The notes: generated by a model from the letters alone, not told the origin. 40,368 nucleotides of DNA from Alphaproteobacteria bacterium (GCA_028866275.1 JAGWIK010000017.1:1-40368), one strand, 5' to 3'. Shown: positions 30,504 to 39,359, counted from the first letter of the stretch. Numbers and translations: made by a program.

Positions 30504-31277
30504 ATGGGATGGATTGATTACCTGCAACCGGCGTCCTTTCGCGGGGTGCCTTTTTCCGTTCTGAATGAAACCGGTGAATTCGGGCGTCGTATCGCCCTGC
30601 ACGAATATCCGAAACGCGACATTCCATACCCCGAAGATATGGGGCGCCGGTCGCGCCGGTTTCAATTACAGGGCTACCTTGTCGGCGACGATGTGTTGGC
30701 TCAGCGTGAAGTTATGGTCGGCGCTTGCGAACAAAGCGGCGACGGCGTCCTGATTCATCCCAGCTATGGCCGGCTGACTGTTACGCTTATGGGGCCGCTG
30801 CGCGCGGTTCTGAAATCTGACCGCGGCCGCTACGTTGAATTAAATTTTGACTTTGTCGAATCCGGCCAACGGATTTTTCCATCAGCCATCATTGCGACCG
30901 GCGACGCAGTCTCCGCGGCTGCCGACGCCGCCGACGGCGCGGCTAGCACTGATTTCGCCACGACGGCCCTGTCGTCGCTTAAACAAGGTGCGTCGGTCGT
31001 GCAGCGCGCCGTCGGAACTGTCGCCATATGGGCGCGGCAGGCGCAACAATTGGGCAACAATGCCACGAACCTTTCAAACATGGTGTCATCGCTGCCGGGC
31101 AATTTCGGACGCTATGCCGGCGGCAAGTCCAGCGGCGGCCTTGACGGCACGGTGCAATCGATAACCGGGTCGACGACATCGATTAATCAACTGATTTTGC
31201 AGGGAACGCAATCACGCACCTCGATCAGTAATGCATCGGCATCTTTGACGACGATCGCCAATGGTCTTGGATTATGA
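30504..31277 (+). CDS. Mu gpN-like baseplate protein, N-terminal part
   Basis: A 257-aa protein. The start (DYLQPASFRGVPFSVLNETG, then FGRRIALHEYPKRDIPYPED and RRFQLQGYLVGDDVL) is that of the Mu gpN/DNA-circularisation protein N family, which builds the baseplate. Family members are usually about 400-500 aa. The second half appears as the next, overlapping gene (ATGA at 31274), so the protein is divided. Confidence 0.88.
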   Translation: MGWIDYLQPASFRGVPFSVLNETGEFGRRIALHEYPKRDIPYPEDMGRRSRRFQLQGYLVGDDVLAQREVMVGACEQSGDGVLIHPSYGRLTVTLMGPLRAVLKSDRGRYVELNFDFVESGQRIFPSAIIATGDAVSAAADAADGAASTDFATTALSSLKQGASVVQRAVGTVAIWARQAQQLGNNATNLSNMVSSLPGNFGRYAGGKSSGGLDGTVQSITGSTTSINQLILQGTQSRTSISNASASLTTIANGLGL

Positions 31278-31840
31278 GCAATACGCCCGCCGAATTCGCC
31301 GCGGCCGTTCAGGCCTTGGCCGCCGCCGTTCTGGCAGGTGCGACAGACCCATATCAGGGCGTCGGCATCATGACCGAACTGGCGAATTTCAACCCAACGC
31401 AATCCGCGCCCAATTCGCCGCAAGGCAATGCCATCGCCGCGATGCAGGACGCCGTCGGCGATCTGTGCCGCCGCGCCGCCGTGACCGCGCTGGCGCGCGC
31501 GTCGTCGGTTTATCAACCATCATCTTATGAAGACGCCGCTAGCCTGCGCGCGCTGGTTTGCGGATTGCTGGATAACGAAATTCTGGTGGCGGGCGATCAG
31601 GGTGAAGATACGACCTATGGCGCGCTGCGCACGCTGCGCGCCGCCGTGGCGCAGGATTTAACGACCCGCGGCGCGACGCTGGCGCATATCAAGACTTTTA
31701 CTGTCAAATCCAGCCTGCCGGCCGATGTCCTGGCGACCCGTTTATATAGCGATCCGTCCCGCGCCGACCAGCTGGTTGCACAGGCTGATCCCGTCCATCC
31801 GGCCTTCATGCCGGTTGTCGTTCAGGCACTGGCCGAATAA
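31274..31840 (+). CDS. Mu gpN-like baseplate protein, C-terminal part
   Basis: A 188-aa protein. Its last part (RTLRAAVAQDLTTRGATLAH, then LATRLYSDPSRADQLVAQA and HPAFMPVVVQAL) matches the C-terminal region of Mu gpN-type proteins. The start codon overlaps the stop of the N-terminal gene (ATGA), so both are made from one message by coupled translation. Together the halves are about 445 aa, the usual full length. Confidence 0.8.
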   Translation: MSNTPAEFAAAVQALAAAVLAGATDPYQGVGIMTELANFNPTQSAPNSPQGNAIAAMQDAVGDLCRRAAVTALARASSVYQPSSYEDAASLRALVCGLLDNEILVAGDQGEDTTYGALRTLRAAVAQDLTTRGATLAHIKTFTVKSSLPADVLATRLYSDPSRADQLVAQADPVHPAFMPVVVQALAE

Positions 31841-32920
31841 ATGATCGATGATCTGATCCTGAAAGTCGCCGGCCAGCAGATTTCCGGATGGACTGAAATT
31901 CGTGTTACGCGCGGCATCGAACGGCTGCCCAGCGATTTTGAAATCGGCCTGACCGAGGCCTATCCCGGAACGACGCAGGCGACCGTTTTGCCTGGTGATG
32001 CCTGTCAGGTATTGATCGGTGGCAACCTGGTCATCACCGGCTATGTTGACCGCTATGCCCCCAGCATTGCGCCGGGCCAGCATCGGGTGCGCATATCGGG
32101 GCGCGGCAAGTGTCAGGACATGGTCGATTGTTCGGCGGAATGGCCGAATAACCAGATCAGCAACGCGACGGGGTTATCTCTGGCCACGGCACTGGCGAAG
32201 CCCTACGGCATCACGGTCACGGATTTGTCCGGGTCGACGGTGGTGGTGCCGCAATTTAATTTCATGTGGGGCGAAAGCGCCTATGACGTTCTTGAACGCG
32301 CCTGCCGTTATTTAAAACTTCTGGTCTATGACGGCCCGGATGGCAACCTGATTTTAAGCCAGGTTGGCACAACTAAGGCTGCCAGTGGCTTTGTTGAAGG
32401 ACAAAATGTCCTGAATGCCAGCATTACATATTCGCTGGATCAACGGTACAGCGAATATGTCGCCCGCCTGATGTCATTTGCGGCGCTGAACGATATCGGA
32501 AGCGCGGGCGATGTCATGGGGACATTTCCTGACAAAGGTGTCCCCAGACATCGTCAGCTGCAAATTGTTGTTGAAAACGGGCAAACCCCGGCATTGGGCG
32601 GGGAAACACTGGCCGTGGCACGCGGCAAATGGGAGGCGGCGCGCCGTTTCGGCCGTTCGGCCATGCTTCGCCTGACAGTGGATAGCTGGCGCGACAAAGC
32701 GGGAACGTTATGGACGCCGAATACACTGGTCGACATCACACTGCCGTCATTGAAAACCACGAAGAAAACGTGGGTTATCGGCGAAGTCACCTGCCGTCTG
32801 GATGAAAGCGGCACCACGGCCGATCTTGTTCTAATGCCACCACAGGCATTCGAACCCGAACCTGTGTTGCTGCAACCGTGGTTCGCCGACCTTATAACCA
32901 ACGCCGGTGGGCAACAATGA
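31841..32920 (+). CDS. Baseplate hub protein, Mu gpP-like
   Basis: A 359-aa protein with the gp27/gpD-like hub fold signature seen in Mu gpP: LKVAGQQISGWTEIRVTRGI, then PSDFEIGLTEAYPG and GYVDRYAPSIAPGQHRVRIS. The C terminus holds the LTVDSWRDKAGTLWTPNTLV segment. It carries the spike (gp45) and joins the tube to the baseplate. It overlaps the next gene by 4 bp. Confidence 0.9.
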   Translation: MIDDLILKVAGQQISGWTEIRVTRGIERLPSDFEIGLTEAYPGTTQATVLPGDACQVLIGGNLVITGYVDRYAPSIAPGQHRVRISGRGKCQDMVDCSAEWPNNQISNATGLSLATALAKPYGITVTDLSGSTVVVPQFNFMWGESAYDVLERACRYLKLLVYDGPDGNLILSQVGTTKAASGFVEGQNVLNASITYSLDQRYSEYVARLMSFAALNDIGSAGDVMGTFPDKGVPRHRQLQIVVENGQTPALGGETLAVARGKWEAARRFGRSAMLRLTVDSWRDKAGTLWTPNTLVDITLPSLKTTKKTWVIGEVTCRLDESGTTADLVLMPPQAFEPEPVLLQPWFADLITNAGGQQ

Positions 32921-33432
32921 ATATGATCGACCGGTTGATGGCGCGCATCTGGATGACGGTTGGCCGTGGACGTGTCCAATATGTCAATGATGCTGCCGGC
33001 GTTCAAATCGTTCAGCTACAGATGGGAAGCAACGAAACCGTCGACGGTATGCCGCGCGTGCAGGAATATGGCTTTACATCGAAACCCAAACCCGGCGCGC
33101 ATGCCATCGCTATTTTCATCGGCGGCGACCGCAGTAACGGCGCGGTTATCGCGACCAACGATTTGGACGCGCGCCTGACGGGTCTGCAGGACGGAGAAGT
33201 CGCGATTTACGACGATCTGGGACAAAAAGTTCATTTGACGCGCACCGGTATTATCGTCGAAACGCCGTTTGATGCGACGCTGACGGGAAAAAATATCGTC
33301 ATCCATGCGACCGACAGCCTAAAAATTGATTGTGGCGGCAACGGCACGTCATACACGCCCGGGGCGCGCACCGATTATGTCACAGGCGCCACGGTAACGA
33401 CATCACCCCTTAACCCGCCCGAAATCCCATGA
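32917..33432 (+). CDS. Baseplate spike protein, Mu gp45-like (gpV family)
   Basis: A 171-aa spike protein with an OB-fold start (IVQLQMGSNETVDGMPRVQE, then YGFTSKPKPGAHAIAIFIGG) and a repeated beta end (LTGKNIVIHATDSLKIDCGG). It would form the membrane-piercing trimer tip. The ATG at 32917 forms an ATGA overlap with the hub gene; the in-frame one at 32878 is less likely. Confidence 0.88.
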   Translation: MNMIDRLMARIWMTVGRGRVQYVNDAAGVQIVQLQMGSNETVDGMPRVQEYGFTSKPKPGAHAIAIFIGGDRSNGAVIATNDLDARLTGLQDGEVAIYDDLGQKVHLTRTGIIVETPFDATLTGKNIVIHATDSLKIDCGGNGTSYTPGARTDYVTGATVTTSPLNPPEIP

Positions 33433-33875
33433 CCGACGCCGCCATTGTTTGGAATACGGCGACGGGCCGCGGCGATTTGCAAATAACTGGCGCCGATCTG
33501 TTGACCGGCAACGACCTTGATACCGCCATTATTATCAGCCTTTTCACCGACCGGCTGGCGCATCCTGACGATGTCATTCCCGACGGCACCGACGATCCGC
33601 GCGGCTGGTGGGGCGATCTGGATCAGGATTATCAGATCGGGTCGCGCCTGTGGCTTCTGGAACGCGCGCCGGCGTCGCAACAGACATTATTGCGCGCGCA
33701 GGATTACGCGGCCGAGGCATTGCAATGGATGATTGACGACGGCGTCGTCGCCAAATTCGATATTTATGCCGAATGGACGCGCCCGGGGATGCTGGGCATG
33801 AAAATCACCGTTTATCAAACGAACGGTACGGTGGTTGCCAAGCAATATGACTGGGCATGGAAGGGATTAAATTAA
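33429..33875 (+). CDS. Baseplate protein, Mu gp46-like (gpW/gp25-type wedge)
   Basis: A 148-aa protein with the Mu gp46 pattern: DLDTAIIISLFTDRLAHPDD, then DPRGWWGDLDQDYQIGSRLW and LWLLERAPASQQTLL. These wedge proteins of the gp25 kind start sheath polymerisation. It ends directly before the gp47-like gene. Confidence 0.9.
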   Translation: MTDAAIVWNTATGRGDLQITGADLLTGNDLDTAIIISLFTDRLAHPDDVIPDGTDDPRGWWGDLDQDYQIGSRLWLLERAPASQQTLLRAQDYAAEALQWMIDDGVVAKFDIYAEWTRPGMLGMKITVYQTNGTVVAKQYDWAWKGLN

Positions 33876-35030
33876 ATGCCGTGGTCAAGAAAAACCCTAT
33901 CCCAGCTTCGTGCCGAATCTGCCGCCGACGTTACCACCAATGTGCAGGGCGCCGACGGGTTTCTGCGTTTTGCGGTGTTGCGCATTCTGGCCGATATTCT
34001 GGCCGGCCATGCCAATGATCAATATGGTTATCTTGATTATATCGCCAAGCAATCAGTGCCATGGACGGCGACGGATGAAAATTTGCAAGGTTGGGCATCA
34101 TTAAAGAATGTTTATTTAAAAGACGCGACAGCCGCCACGGGTACCGTTTCCTTTCCCGGTACGGCGGGAACGATAACGGCGGGTTCGGGGGTGACGCGCA
34201 GCGACAATGTCGCCTATACGGTCAAAGCCGATGCCACGGTCAGCGGGTCATCGGTCACGGTAACCTTGACGGCCAATAACGCGGGCGCGGCAGGAAATGC
34301 CGATATCGGCACGTCGTTTACGCTGGATCAGGCTGTTTCCGGCATTCAATCGACGGGAACGGCGGCCACAGCCTTTACCGGCGGCGCGGATGTGGAAACG
34401 CAAGATTCGTTTTATGCCCGCACGATGTATGCCTATCAGAACCCGCCGCAGGGCGGCGCTGAAACGGATTATGTTCAATGGGCGACGGCGGTATCTGGCG
34501 TCACGCGCGCCTGGTGCATTCGCAATGGCAATGGCATCGGCACCGTCGTCGTTTATATCATGCTGGATAATGCGGAATCATCACATCAGGGCTTTCCGCA
34601 AGGCACGAATGGCGTGGCCGCTTCCGAAACGCGCGATACCGTTGCGACCGGCGACCAGCTGACAGTTGCGAATTATATATGGGGGCCGGAAAGGCAGCCG
34701 GTGACGGCATTGGTCTATGTGGTCGCTCCGATCGCCAACACGGTCAATTTCACGATATCGGAAATTTCCGGCGCATCGTCGACGATGCAAACCGAAATCG
34801 TATCGGCGATTGCCGGTGTGTTTCAGCTTAACGGCTCGCCGCGTGGCGCGTTGGACAACCCGGTCGACCTGTCCGACATCGAATCCGCCATTGCGGCAAT
34901 TGCGGGTACCGAAGGTTTTGTGATTTCGTCCGTTACCTGCACCAATGGCACCATTACCCCGGGGTCGAACGGCAATATCGCATCGAATACCGGGTATCTG
35001 CCCGTTCTGGGCACCGTCACCTATGCTTGA
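33876..35030 (+). CDS. Baseplate J-like protein, Mu gp47-like
   Basis: A 384-aa baseplate wedge protein. The start (SRKTLSQLRAESAADVTTNV, then QGADGFLRFAVLRILADILA) and the FPGTAGTITAGSGVTRSDNV core match the Baseplate_J family. A Thr/Ala/Gly-rich region (about 85-165) carries surface loops, and the middle has the ETQDSFYARTMYAYQNPPQG segment. It starts one base after the previous stop. Confidence 0.92.
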   Translation: MPWSRKTLSQLRAESAADVTTNVQGADGFLRFAVLRILADILAGHANDQYGYLDYIAKQSVPWTATDENLQGWASLKNVYLKDATAATGTVSFPGTAGTITAGSGVTRSDNVAYTVKADATVSGSSVTVTLTANNAGAAGNADIGTSFTLDQAVSGIQSTGTAATAFTGGADVETQDSFYARTMYAYQNPPQGGAETDYVQWATAVSGVTRAWCIRNGNGIGTVVVYIMLDNAESSHQGFPQGTNGVAASETRDTVATGDQLTVANYIWGPERQPVTALVYVVAPIANTVNFTISEISGASSTMQTEIVSAIAGVFQLNGSPRGALDNPVDLSDIESAIAAIAGTEGFVISSVTCTNGTITPGSNGNIASNTGYLPVLGTVTYA

Positions 35031-35039
35031 TAAATCACC

Positions 35040-35633
35040 ATGCCTTTGCCCAGTTATTCAGCGGATGATTTCAAATCAGTGCTGCAGGCGCGACTTCCGC
35101 GCGGCCGCGCATGGCCGCGCGACGCCGACAGCGTTATGGCGCAGGTCGTCGGCGCCTATGCCCCGACCAATCAACGCGTTTGTGCCCGTGCCGCCCAATT
35201 GCTGCAGGATGCGTTTCCGGTCGCGCCGGTCGAATTGCTGCCCGAATGGGAACAAACGCTGGGCCTGCCCGACCCGTATACGACACAGGAACCATCCACA
35301 GCGCAACGTCAGGCACAGGTCGCCACGCGTTTCGCCGCCACGGGCGGACAGTCCATTGATTACATCATCAATTATGCCGCGAAACTTGGTTACACGATAA
35401 CGATCACGCAATTCGCGCCGATGCGCGCGGGTCAGCCGTGCGGCCAACCGGTCTATGGACAGGATTGGATATATGCATGGCAAATCAACGGCCCAACTTA
35501 CACCGTTGTTCCCGCCAAGGCCGGTGTCGCTGTTTGCGGCGACCCATTGGCCAGCTGGACCAACGATATTCTGCAATATGAACTGAAACGTATCGCGCCT
35601 GCGCATACTCAAATCCTTTTCGTCTATAATTGA
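35040..35633 (+). CDS. Baseplate protein, Mu gp48-like (DUF2313)
   Basis: A 197-aa protein of the YmfQ/DUF2313 family: LPRGRAWPRDADSVMAQVVG, then a middle LPEWEQTLGLPDPYT and a C-terminal LASWTNDILQYELKRIAPAH-TQ segment. It closes the Mu-like baseplate set and precedes the fibre gene. Confidence 0.9.
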   Translation: MPLPSYSADDFKSVLQARLPRGRAWPRDADSVMAQVVGAYAPTNQRVCARAAQLLQDAFPVAPVELLPEWEQTLGLPDPYTTQEPSTAQRQAQVATRFAATGGQSIDYIINYAAKLGYTITITQFAPMRAGQPCGQPVYGQDWIYAWQINGPTYTVVPAKAGVAVCGDPLASWTNDILQYELKRIAPAHTQILFVYN

Positions 35634-35641
35634 GGTCGAAC

Positions 35642-36508
35642 ATGCAACGTGTTATTGCTGCCAATTCCGTCGATTCCGCTGGTGCGGATACTGAACCCAC
35701 AACCGGAACACCTGGCTATTTTACCAGCGGTAACCCCGTTAACTCTGTTCCGGCGACGACGATTCCTGGGTATTGGCTGGACATGATCCAGGAAGAATTG
35801 ATGGCCATCATCACCGCGGGCGGTGTGACGCCCGCCGCGAATACATGGGATCAGGTTCTGACGGCATTGAATGCACTTTATGTTCCTGCCTCAAGCGGGG
35901 TATTTAAAGAAGTCAAAACACAAGTCTTCACTTCGTCAGGAACGTACACACCTACGACTGGCATGGTTTATTGTGAAGTTATCGCTGTCGGCGGCGGCGG
36001 TGGTGGTGCGGGCGGTGGAAACACCTCCAACGCAAATTCCGGCGGCGGCGGCGGCGGTGGTGGTGGTACTGCAATGTCCGTATTTACCGCCGCTACGATT
36101 GGGTCTTCTCAAACTATAAGTATTGGCAGCGGTGGTGGCGGCTCTGGTGCCGGAAATCCTAGCAGCGGCGGCGGTGGTGGTGGCACGACCACGTTCGGGT
36201 CACTTTTGACAGCGGGCGGCGGTGCCGGCGGTGGTGGTGCGGGTGCGGGATGGGGCCAAGGCGGTTCTGGCGGTAGCGGTAGCGGGGGTACGATAAATTT
36301 TGGCGGCAGCGCTGGTGTCAGCGGCGGGTTCTATACCGGTGTTGGCTATGGTTCTGGCGGTTCTGGTGGGGGCAGTTTTTTAGGAGGCGGCGGCAATTCG
36401 TCAGGCCCGGGAAAATCATATGGCGGCGGTGGTGGTGGCGGCAGCAGTAATTCCGGCGGTGCAGGAGCCGCGGGCGTGGTTATCGTCAAAGAATATATCA
36501 GCGCATAA
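35642..36508 (+). CDS. Tail fibre with polyglycine domain
   Basis: A 288-aa fibre. Residues 1-90 (RVIAANSVDSAGADTEPTTG, then PGYWLDMIQEELMAIITAGG and WDQVLTALNALY) are the attachment part common to phage fibres. From about residue 110 a FTSSGTYTPTTGMVYCEVIA strand leads into several glycine-rich blocks with runs of up to nine Gly. Such blocks stack as polyglycine-II helices in gp38-like and glycine-rich receptor-binding proteins. The ATG at 35642 has GAGG upstream; the gene follows gp48. Confidence 0.82.
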   Translation: MQRVIAANSVDSAGADTEPTTGTPGYFTSGNPVNSVPATTIPGYWLDMIQEELMAIITAGGVTPAANTWDQVLTALNALYVPASSGVFKEVKTQVFTSSGTYTPTTGMVYCEVIAVGGGGGGAGGGNTSNANSGGGGGGGGGTAMSVFTAATIGSSQTISIGSGGGGSGAGNPSSGGGGGGTTTFGSLLTAGGGAGGGGAGAGWGQGGSGGSGSGGTINFGGSAGVSGGFYTGVGYGSGGSGGGSFLGGGGNSSGPGKSYGGGGGGGSSNSGGAGAAGVVIVKEYISA

Positions 36509-36515
36509 GAGGTAA

Positions 36516-36893
36516 ATGATGTACGCACTTATAAAAGCTGGCGTTGTTGACAATCTTATCGAATGGGACGGTGCTGGAAACTATATCCCGCCGGAAGGGT
36601 TCACAGCGGTAGAAGCAACGGCAGGAACGCAAATTGGCGCAACGTATGTGAACGGGGTCTTTACGAATCCAACGCCTCCCGCACCAGCGCCCATCCCCCT
36701 CGCACAACAGGCCAGCGCGCAACTTGCCACTATCGAAGCGCCCGGTGGCCTTATCTCGCGATGCGCCGTGCGCGGCGTAGCTGTCCCCGCGACCTACACG
36801 GCCTATGCTCTGGCCCTCATCGCCATTGTCAACGGTACGGACAAGACATCGACCGCGCTTCCTGCAACACCGGCTTATGTGGCTGGGACGTAA
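36516..36893 (+). CDS. Fibre-associated protein, possibly tail fibre assembly
   Basis: A 125-aa protein. Its start (MMYALIKAGVVDNLIEWDGA, then YIPPEGFTAVEA) and the following FTNPTPPAP segment fit the pattern of tail-fibre assembly or accessory proteins. The C-terminal 60 residues are Ala-rich. AGAGG lies before two adjacent ATG codons (36516, 36519). It follows the fibre gene by 7 bp. Confidence 0.6.
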   Translation: MMYALIKAGVVDNLIEWDGAGNYIPPEGFTAVEATAGTQIGATYVNGVFTNPTPPAPAPIPLAQQASAQLATIEAPGGLISRCAVRGVAVPATYTAYALALIAIVNGTDKTSTALPATPAYVAGT

Positions 36894-36928
36894 TAGCCTA
36901 TGATATCTCGTTCTTTAAGGAAATATCC

Positions 36929-36979
36929 GTGCCGCCGAAAAATACCGACGGATCGATAGCCTATCCCGCCGGAACGTAG
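36929..36979 (+). pseudogene. Short C-terminal-like remnant or tiny peptide
   Basis: A 16-codon frame, GTG start and PPKNTDGSIAYPAGT end, has AAGGAA 6 bp upstream. Its ending resembles the TPAYVAGT end of the preceding gene. It may be a leftover of a duplicated accessory gene or a peptide too small to judge. Confidence 0.25.
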
Positions 36980-37005
36980 AACGAAAATTCCTGTCAATCA
37001 CCGCG

Positions 37006-37031
37006 GCCGCATTGAACGATGCGGCTTTTTT
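37006..37031 (+). terminator. Intrinsic terminator after the fibre genes
   Basis: GCCGCAT (37006-37012), a 6-nt loop and ATGCGGC (37019-37025) are followed by TTTTTT (37026-37031). It lies between the fibre-associated gene and the next structural gene. Confidence 0.75.
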
Positions 37032-37045
37032 GTTTGAGGATATCC

Positions 37046-37750
37046 ATGTCGTGTTTCGATGATCAAAACGTCTTTGTCGGCCCCGCCAACCAGACGCAGA
37101 TTCCGGCATCTGTTTTCAACCTGCCATCGTCGATCGCCCCGAATGCGTCTGTTTCGTCGAACCTGATCGTCGCCAGCGGATATGCAAAAATCGCCGTGGG
37201 CCTGACGCTCAGCCAGGCGGGAACCTTGTTCATTCAGCGTTATCTGGACGCCGCCGGAACGGTTAAGCTTGATGCCGGTCAAAGCGTCGCTTTGGTTGCC
37301 GGAACGCCGGGGGCATTGACCGTCAATGACGGCAATGTGTTCGGCGCATTTCAGGTCACGGTGACCAATAGCGCGGGGTCGACAGCGTTGATTGTCGATG
37401 CCGCCATGGCGGTGGCATCCGACCCCGCGACGCCGTCCGGGGCTTTGGCCGGTTCATATCAAACGCCGACATCAACGACCATTTCGGTTCCCCTGACCAC
37501 GGGTGGCGCGGTCGTTCTGGCCGAAAACGCATCGGCGAAATATCGCCTGTTCCGCGCGCCCGCGGCCAACACGGGCAAGGTCTGGTTGACGCTCGGCGCC
37601 AATGCCGCCGTCGATGCCGGACTTTTGGATCTCGCCCCCGGCGAAAAATATGAAATGTCCGTGGCCATGGGTAATTTGTATCAGGGCACCATAACCGCCA
37701 TCGCTGATGGCGGCGCGGCACAGACATTATTGGTCACCGAAGGCGTTTAA
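37046..37750 (+). CDS. Hypothetical virion protein (234 aa)
   Basis: Not assigned to a family. It starts MSCFDDQNVFVGPANQTQIP and is rich in Ala, Gly, Thr and Val with a beta-sandwich pattern (IVASGYAKIAVGLTLSQAGT, then an IQRYLDAAGTV strand) in two similar halves. Such proteins in this position are often fibre or baseplate decorations. GAGG lies 8 bp before the ATG. It sits between a terminator and the lysis genes. Confidence 0.55.
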   Translation: MSCFDDQNVFVGPANQTQIPASVFNLPSSIAPNASVSSNLIVASGYAKIAVGLTLSQAGTLFIQRYLDAAGTVKLDAGQSVALVAGTPGALTVNDGNVFGAFQVTVTNSAGSTALIVDAAMAVASDPATPSGALAGSYQTPTSTTISVPLTTGGAVVLAENASAKYRLFRAPAANTGKVWLTLGANAAVDAGLLDLAPGEKYEMSVAMGNLYQGTITAIADGGAAQTLLVTEGV

Positions 37751-37762
37751 GCGGGGTAAGGC

Positions 37763-38068
37763 ATGGGATGGGACGGGCACGACCGGCGTCGCGATGTCAG
37801 GGCTGATTGTTGCGTCGACATGCAGTCGCGCGTCAGCACGTTGGAGGCGTTACAAAAAACACAGGAACGCGATCTGGATCGCTTGCTGCGCGCGCATGAA
37901 CAAACCAATACGCGTCTTGAAACCACCAACATCAGTCTGAACCGCGCCATCAACAAATTGACAGAAATCAAAACGACACAGCGCAATACCCATGTTTTTG
38001 CCGGCCTTATCGGCACCATGGTCGGCGGCGTTGTCGAATATATGGGCCGCAAAATAACGGGGGGTTAA
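37763..38068 (+). CDS. XhlA-like membrane-anchored lysis-associated protein
   Basis: A 101-aa protein. Residues 19-70 form a coiled coil (MQSRVSTLEALQKTQERDLD, then EQTNTRLETTNISLNRAINK), and a single hydrophobic segment follows (about 76-93, THVFAGLIGTMVGGVVEYMG). This layout matches XhlA-type holin-associated proteins. It begins the lysis block and is separated from the next gene by one base. Confidence 0.6.
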   Translation: MGWDGHDRRRDVRADCCVDMQSRVSTLEALQKTQERDLDRLLRAHEQTNTRLETTNISLNRAINKLTEIKTTQRNTHVFAGLIGTMVGGVVEYMGRKITGG

Positions 38069-38069
38069 C

Positions 38070-38573
38070 ATGCATATTCTTTTCGCCGTCATGGGTTGTT
38101 TTTTTCGTCGCTGGTGGGGCGGTTGGCACGTCCCCGCGCATTGGGTCAAAATTGTCGTCGGCTATGCCTTGTCGTTTTTTATTGGCCTTTTTTATACCGG
38201 TGATTTGCTGGCCGCCGCCGGATTCGGCGCGGTTATCGGTTCGGCATTCCTGAACCCCTTTCACAGCTGGGGCATGGGGATGGGGTTCGACAATTCCGGC
38301 AAATCCACATGGGCCTGTGCCGGCGTGATGGGCGGCAGTTATGGCGCCTATACAACTCTTGCGGCTGTTTTGATGTGGTCTGTCACCGGCGACGCATGGC
38401 AAATGCTTTATGCTGTTGCCGGATTCCTTGTGCCGTTGCCCTATATTCTGGCGTGGCTGGTTTATCGGAAATGGCCCGCGTTATTTCATCTGCCTTTGGC
38501 CGGCGTCCTGTTCATCGACAGCCCGACAGCAGTTGGCGAATGCTGCCTTGGTATGCTGTTGTTCGGGGTATAA
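38070..38573 (+). CDS. Multi-pass membrane protein, holin candidate
   Basis: A 167-aa protein with about four or five hydrophobic segments (VVGYALSFFIGLFY, LLAAAGFGAVIGSAFL, a middle ACAGVMGGSYGAYTTLAAVL segment, and AGFLVPLPYILAWLVY). No known holin family is recognised, and it is larger than most holins. The position between the XhlA-like and endolysin genes makes a holin possible; a second membrane role is not excluded. Confidence 0.45.
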   Translation: MHILFAVMGCFFRRWWGGWHVPAHWVKIVVGYALSFFIGLFYTGDLLAAAGFGAVIGSAFLNPFHSWGMGMGFDNSGKSTWACAGVMGGSYGAYTTLAAVLMWSVTGDAWQMLYAVAGFLVPLPYILAWLVYRKWPALFHLPLAGVLFIDSPTAVGECCLGMLLFGV

Positions 38574-38577
38574 ATCG

Positions 38578-38979
38578 ATGAATGACCCCATCGACATTTT
38601 CGCCCGCACGATATGGGGCGAGGCGCGCGGCGAAGGCAATATGGGCATGGTTGCTGTCGCCTGCGTCATTATGAACCGCGTGAAGCATGGCGGATGGTGG
38701 GGGAATGACGTTCTTTCGGTTTGTCAAAAACCGTTTCAATTTTCGTGCTGGAACGAAAATGACCCTAATCGGGAAAAATTGATCGCCGTCGACGGTACCG
38801 ATACACAATTTGTCGAAGCCACGGCGATCGCCGTCCGCGTTTCTGCCGGGGATTATACCGACCTGACCAATGGCGCCGACAGTTATTATGACCGGCGCAT
38901 GGCGACGCCGCCCATCTGGGCCGCCAATCTGGTGCCGACGGCCAGCATTGGCCACCACATTTTTTATCAGACCGTGTAA
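38578..38979 (+). CDS. Endolysin, SleB-type cell-wall hydrolase
   Basis: A 133-aa protein with the Hydrolase_2/SleB pattern: DIFARTIWGEARGEGNMGMV (catalytic Glu15), MNRVKHGGWWGNDVLSVCQK, and a QFSCWNENDPN core. It would cut peptidoglycan at the end of infection. No signal peptide or TM helix is seen, so it needs a holin to cross the inner membrane. It starts 4 bp after the membrane gene ends. Confidence 0.9.
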   Translation: MNDPIDIFARTIWGEARGEGNMGMVAVACVIMNRVKHGGWWGNDVLSVCQKPFQFSCWNENDPNREKLIAVDGTDTQFVEATAIAVRVSAGDYTDLTNGADSYYDRRMATPPIWAANLVPTASIGHHIFYQTV

Positions 38980-38984
38980 AAATC

Positions 38985-39359
38985 ATGAATCCGATCACTA
39001 AAATTGCCGTCGGCATCGGTGCCGTTCTGGCCATTATCATCGTCGGCGTTTTTATCTGGCTGTTCGTTGCCAACGCCAATTTAAAGGCGCAGCTGGCGCA
39101 ATCGCAAAGCGATGCGACCGCCTGCCACATGGCCAATCAGGATTTCGCCGATAAAGCCGCCGTACAGAACAAAGCCATTGCCGCCCTGCAGGCCGCGGCC
39201 GATGCGCGGGCACGGCGCGCCGCTGCGGCTGACAAGGCGGCCCAGAAACAGGCGCAGGGGTTGATGAAACGGGCGGCACATATTGCCGCAGCCAAGTCCG
39301 GCCCGGACGCGTGTGCCGCCGCAAATAACCTGATGAATGCCTATATCGGGGGCGAATGA
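38985..39359 (+). CDS. Inner-membrane spanin (Rz-like)
   Basis: A 124-aa protein with an N-terminal membrane anchor (ITKIAVGIGAVLAIIIVGVF) and a long helical, Ala/Gln/Lys-rich periplasmic part, as for Rz-type i-spanins. With its lipoprotein partner it would fuse inner and outer membranes in the last step of lysis. It follows the endolysin and overlaps the partner gene by 4 bp. Confidence 0.8.
   Translation: MNPITKIAVGIGAVLAIIIVGVFIWLFVANANLKAQLAQSQSDATACHMANQDFADKAAVQNKAIAALQAAADARARRAAAADKAAQKQAQGLMKRAAHIAAAKSGPDACAAANNLMNAYIGGE

Noticed and set aside
35990-36480. Glycine runs as a possible assembly collapse or frame error
   Set aside because: The frame stays open through several different Gly-rich blocks with ordinary codons between them, and such blocks are normal for phage adhesins.
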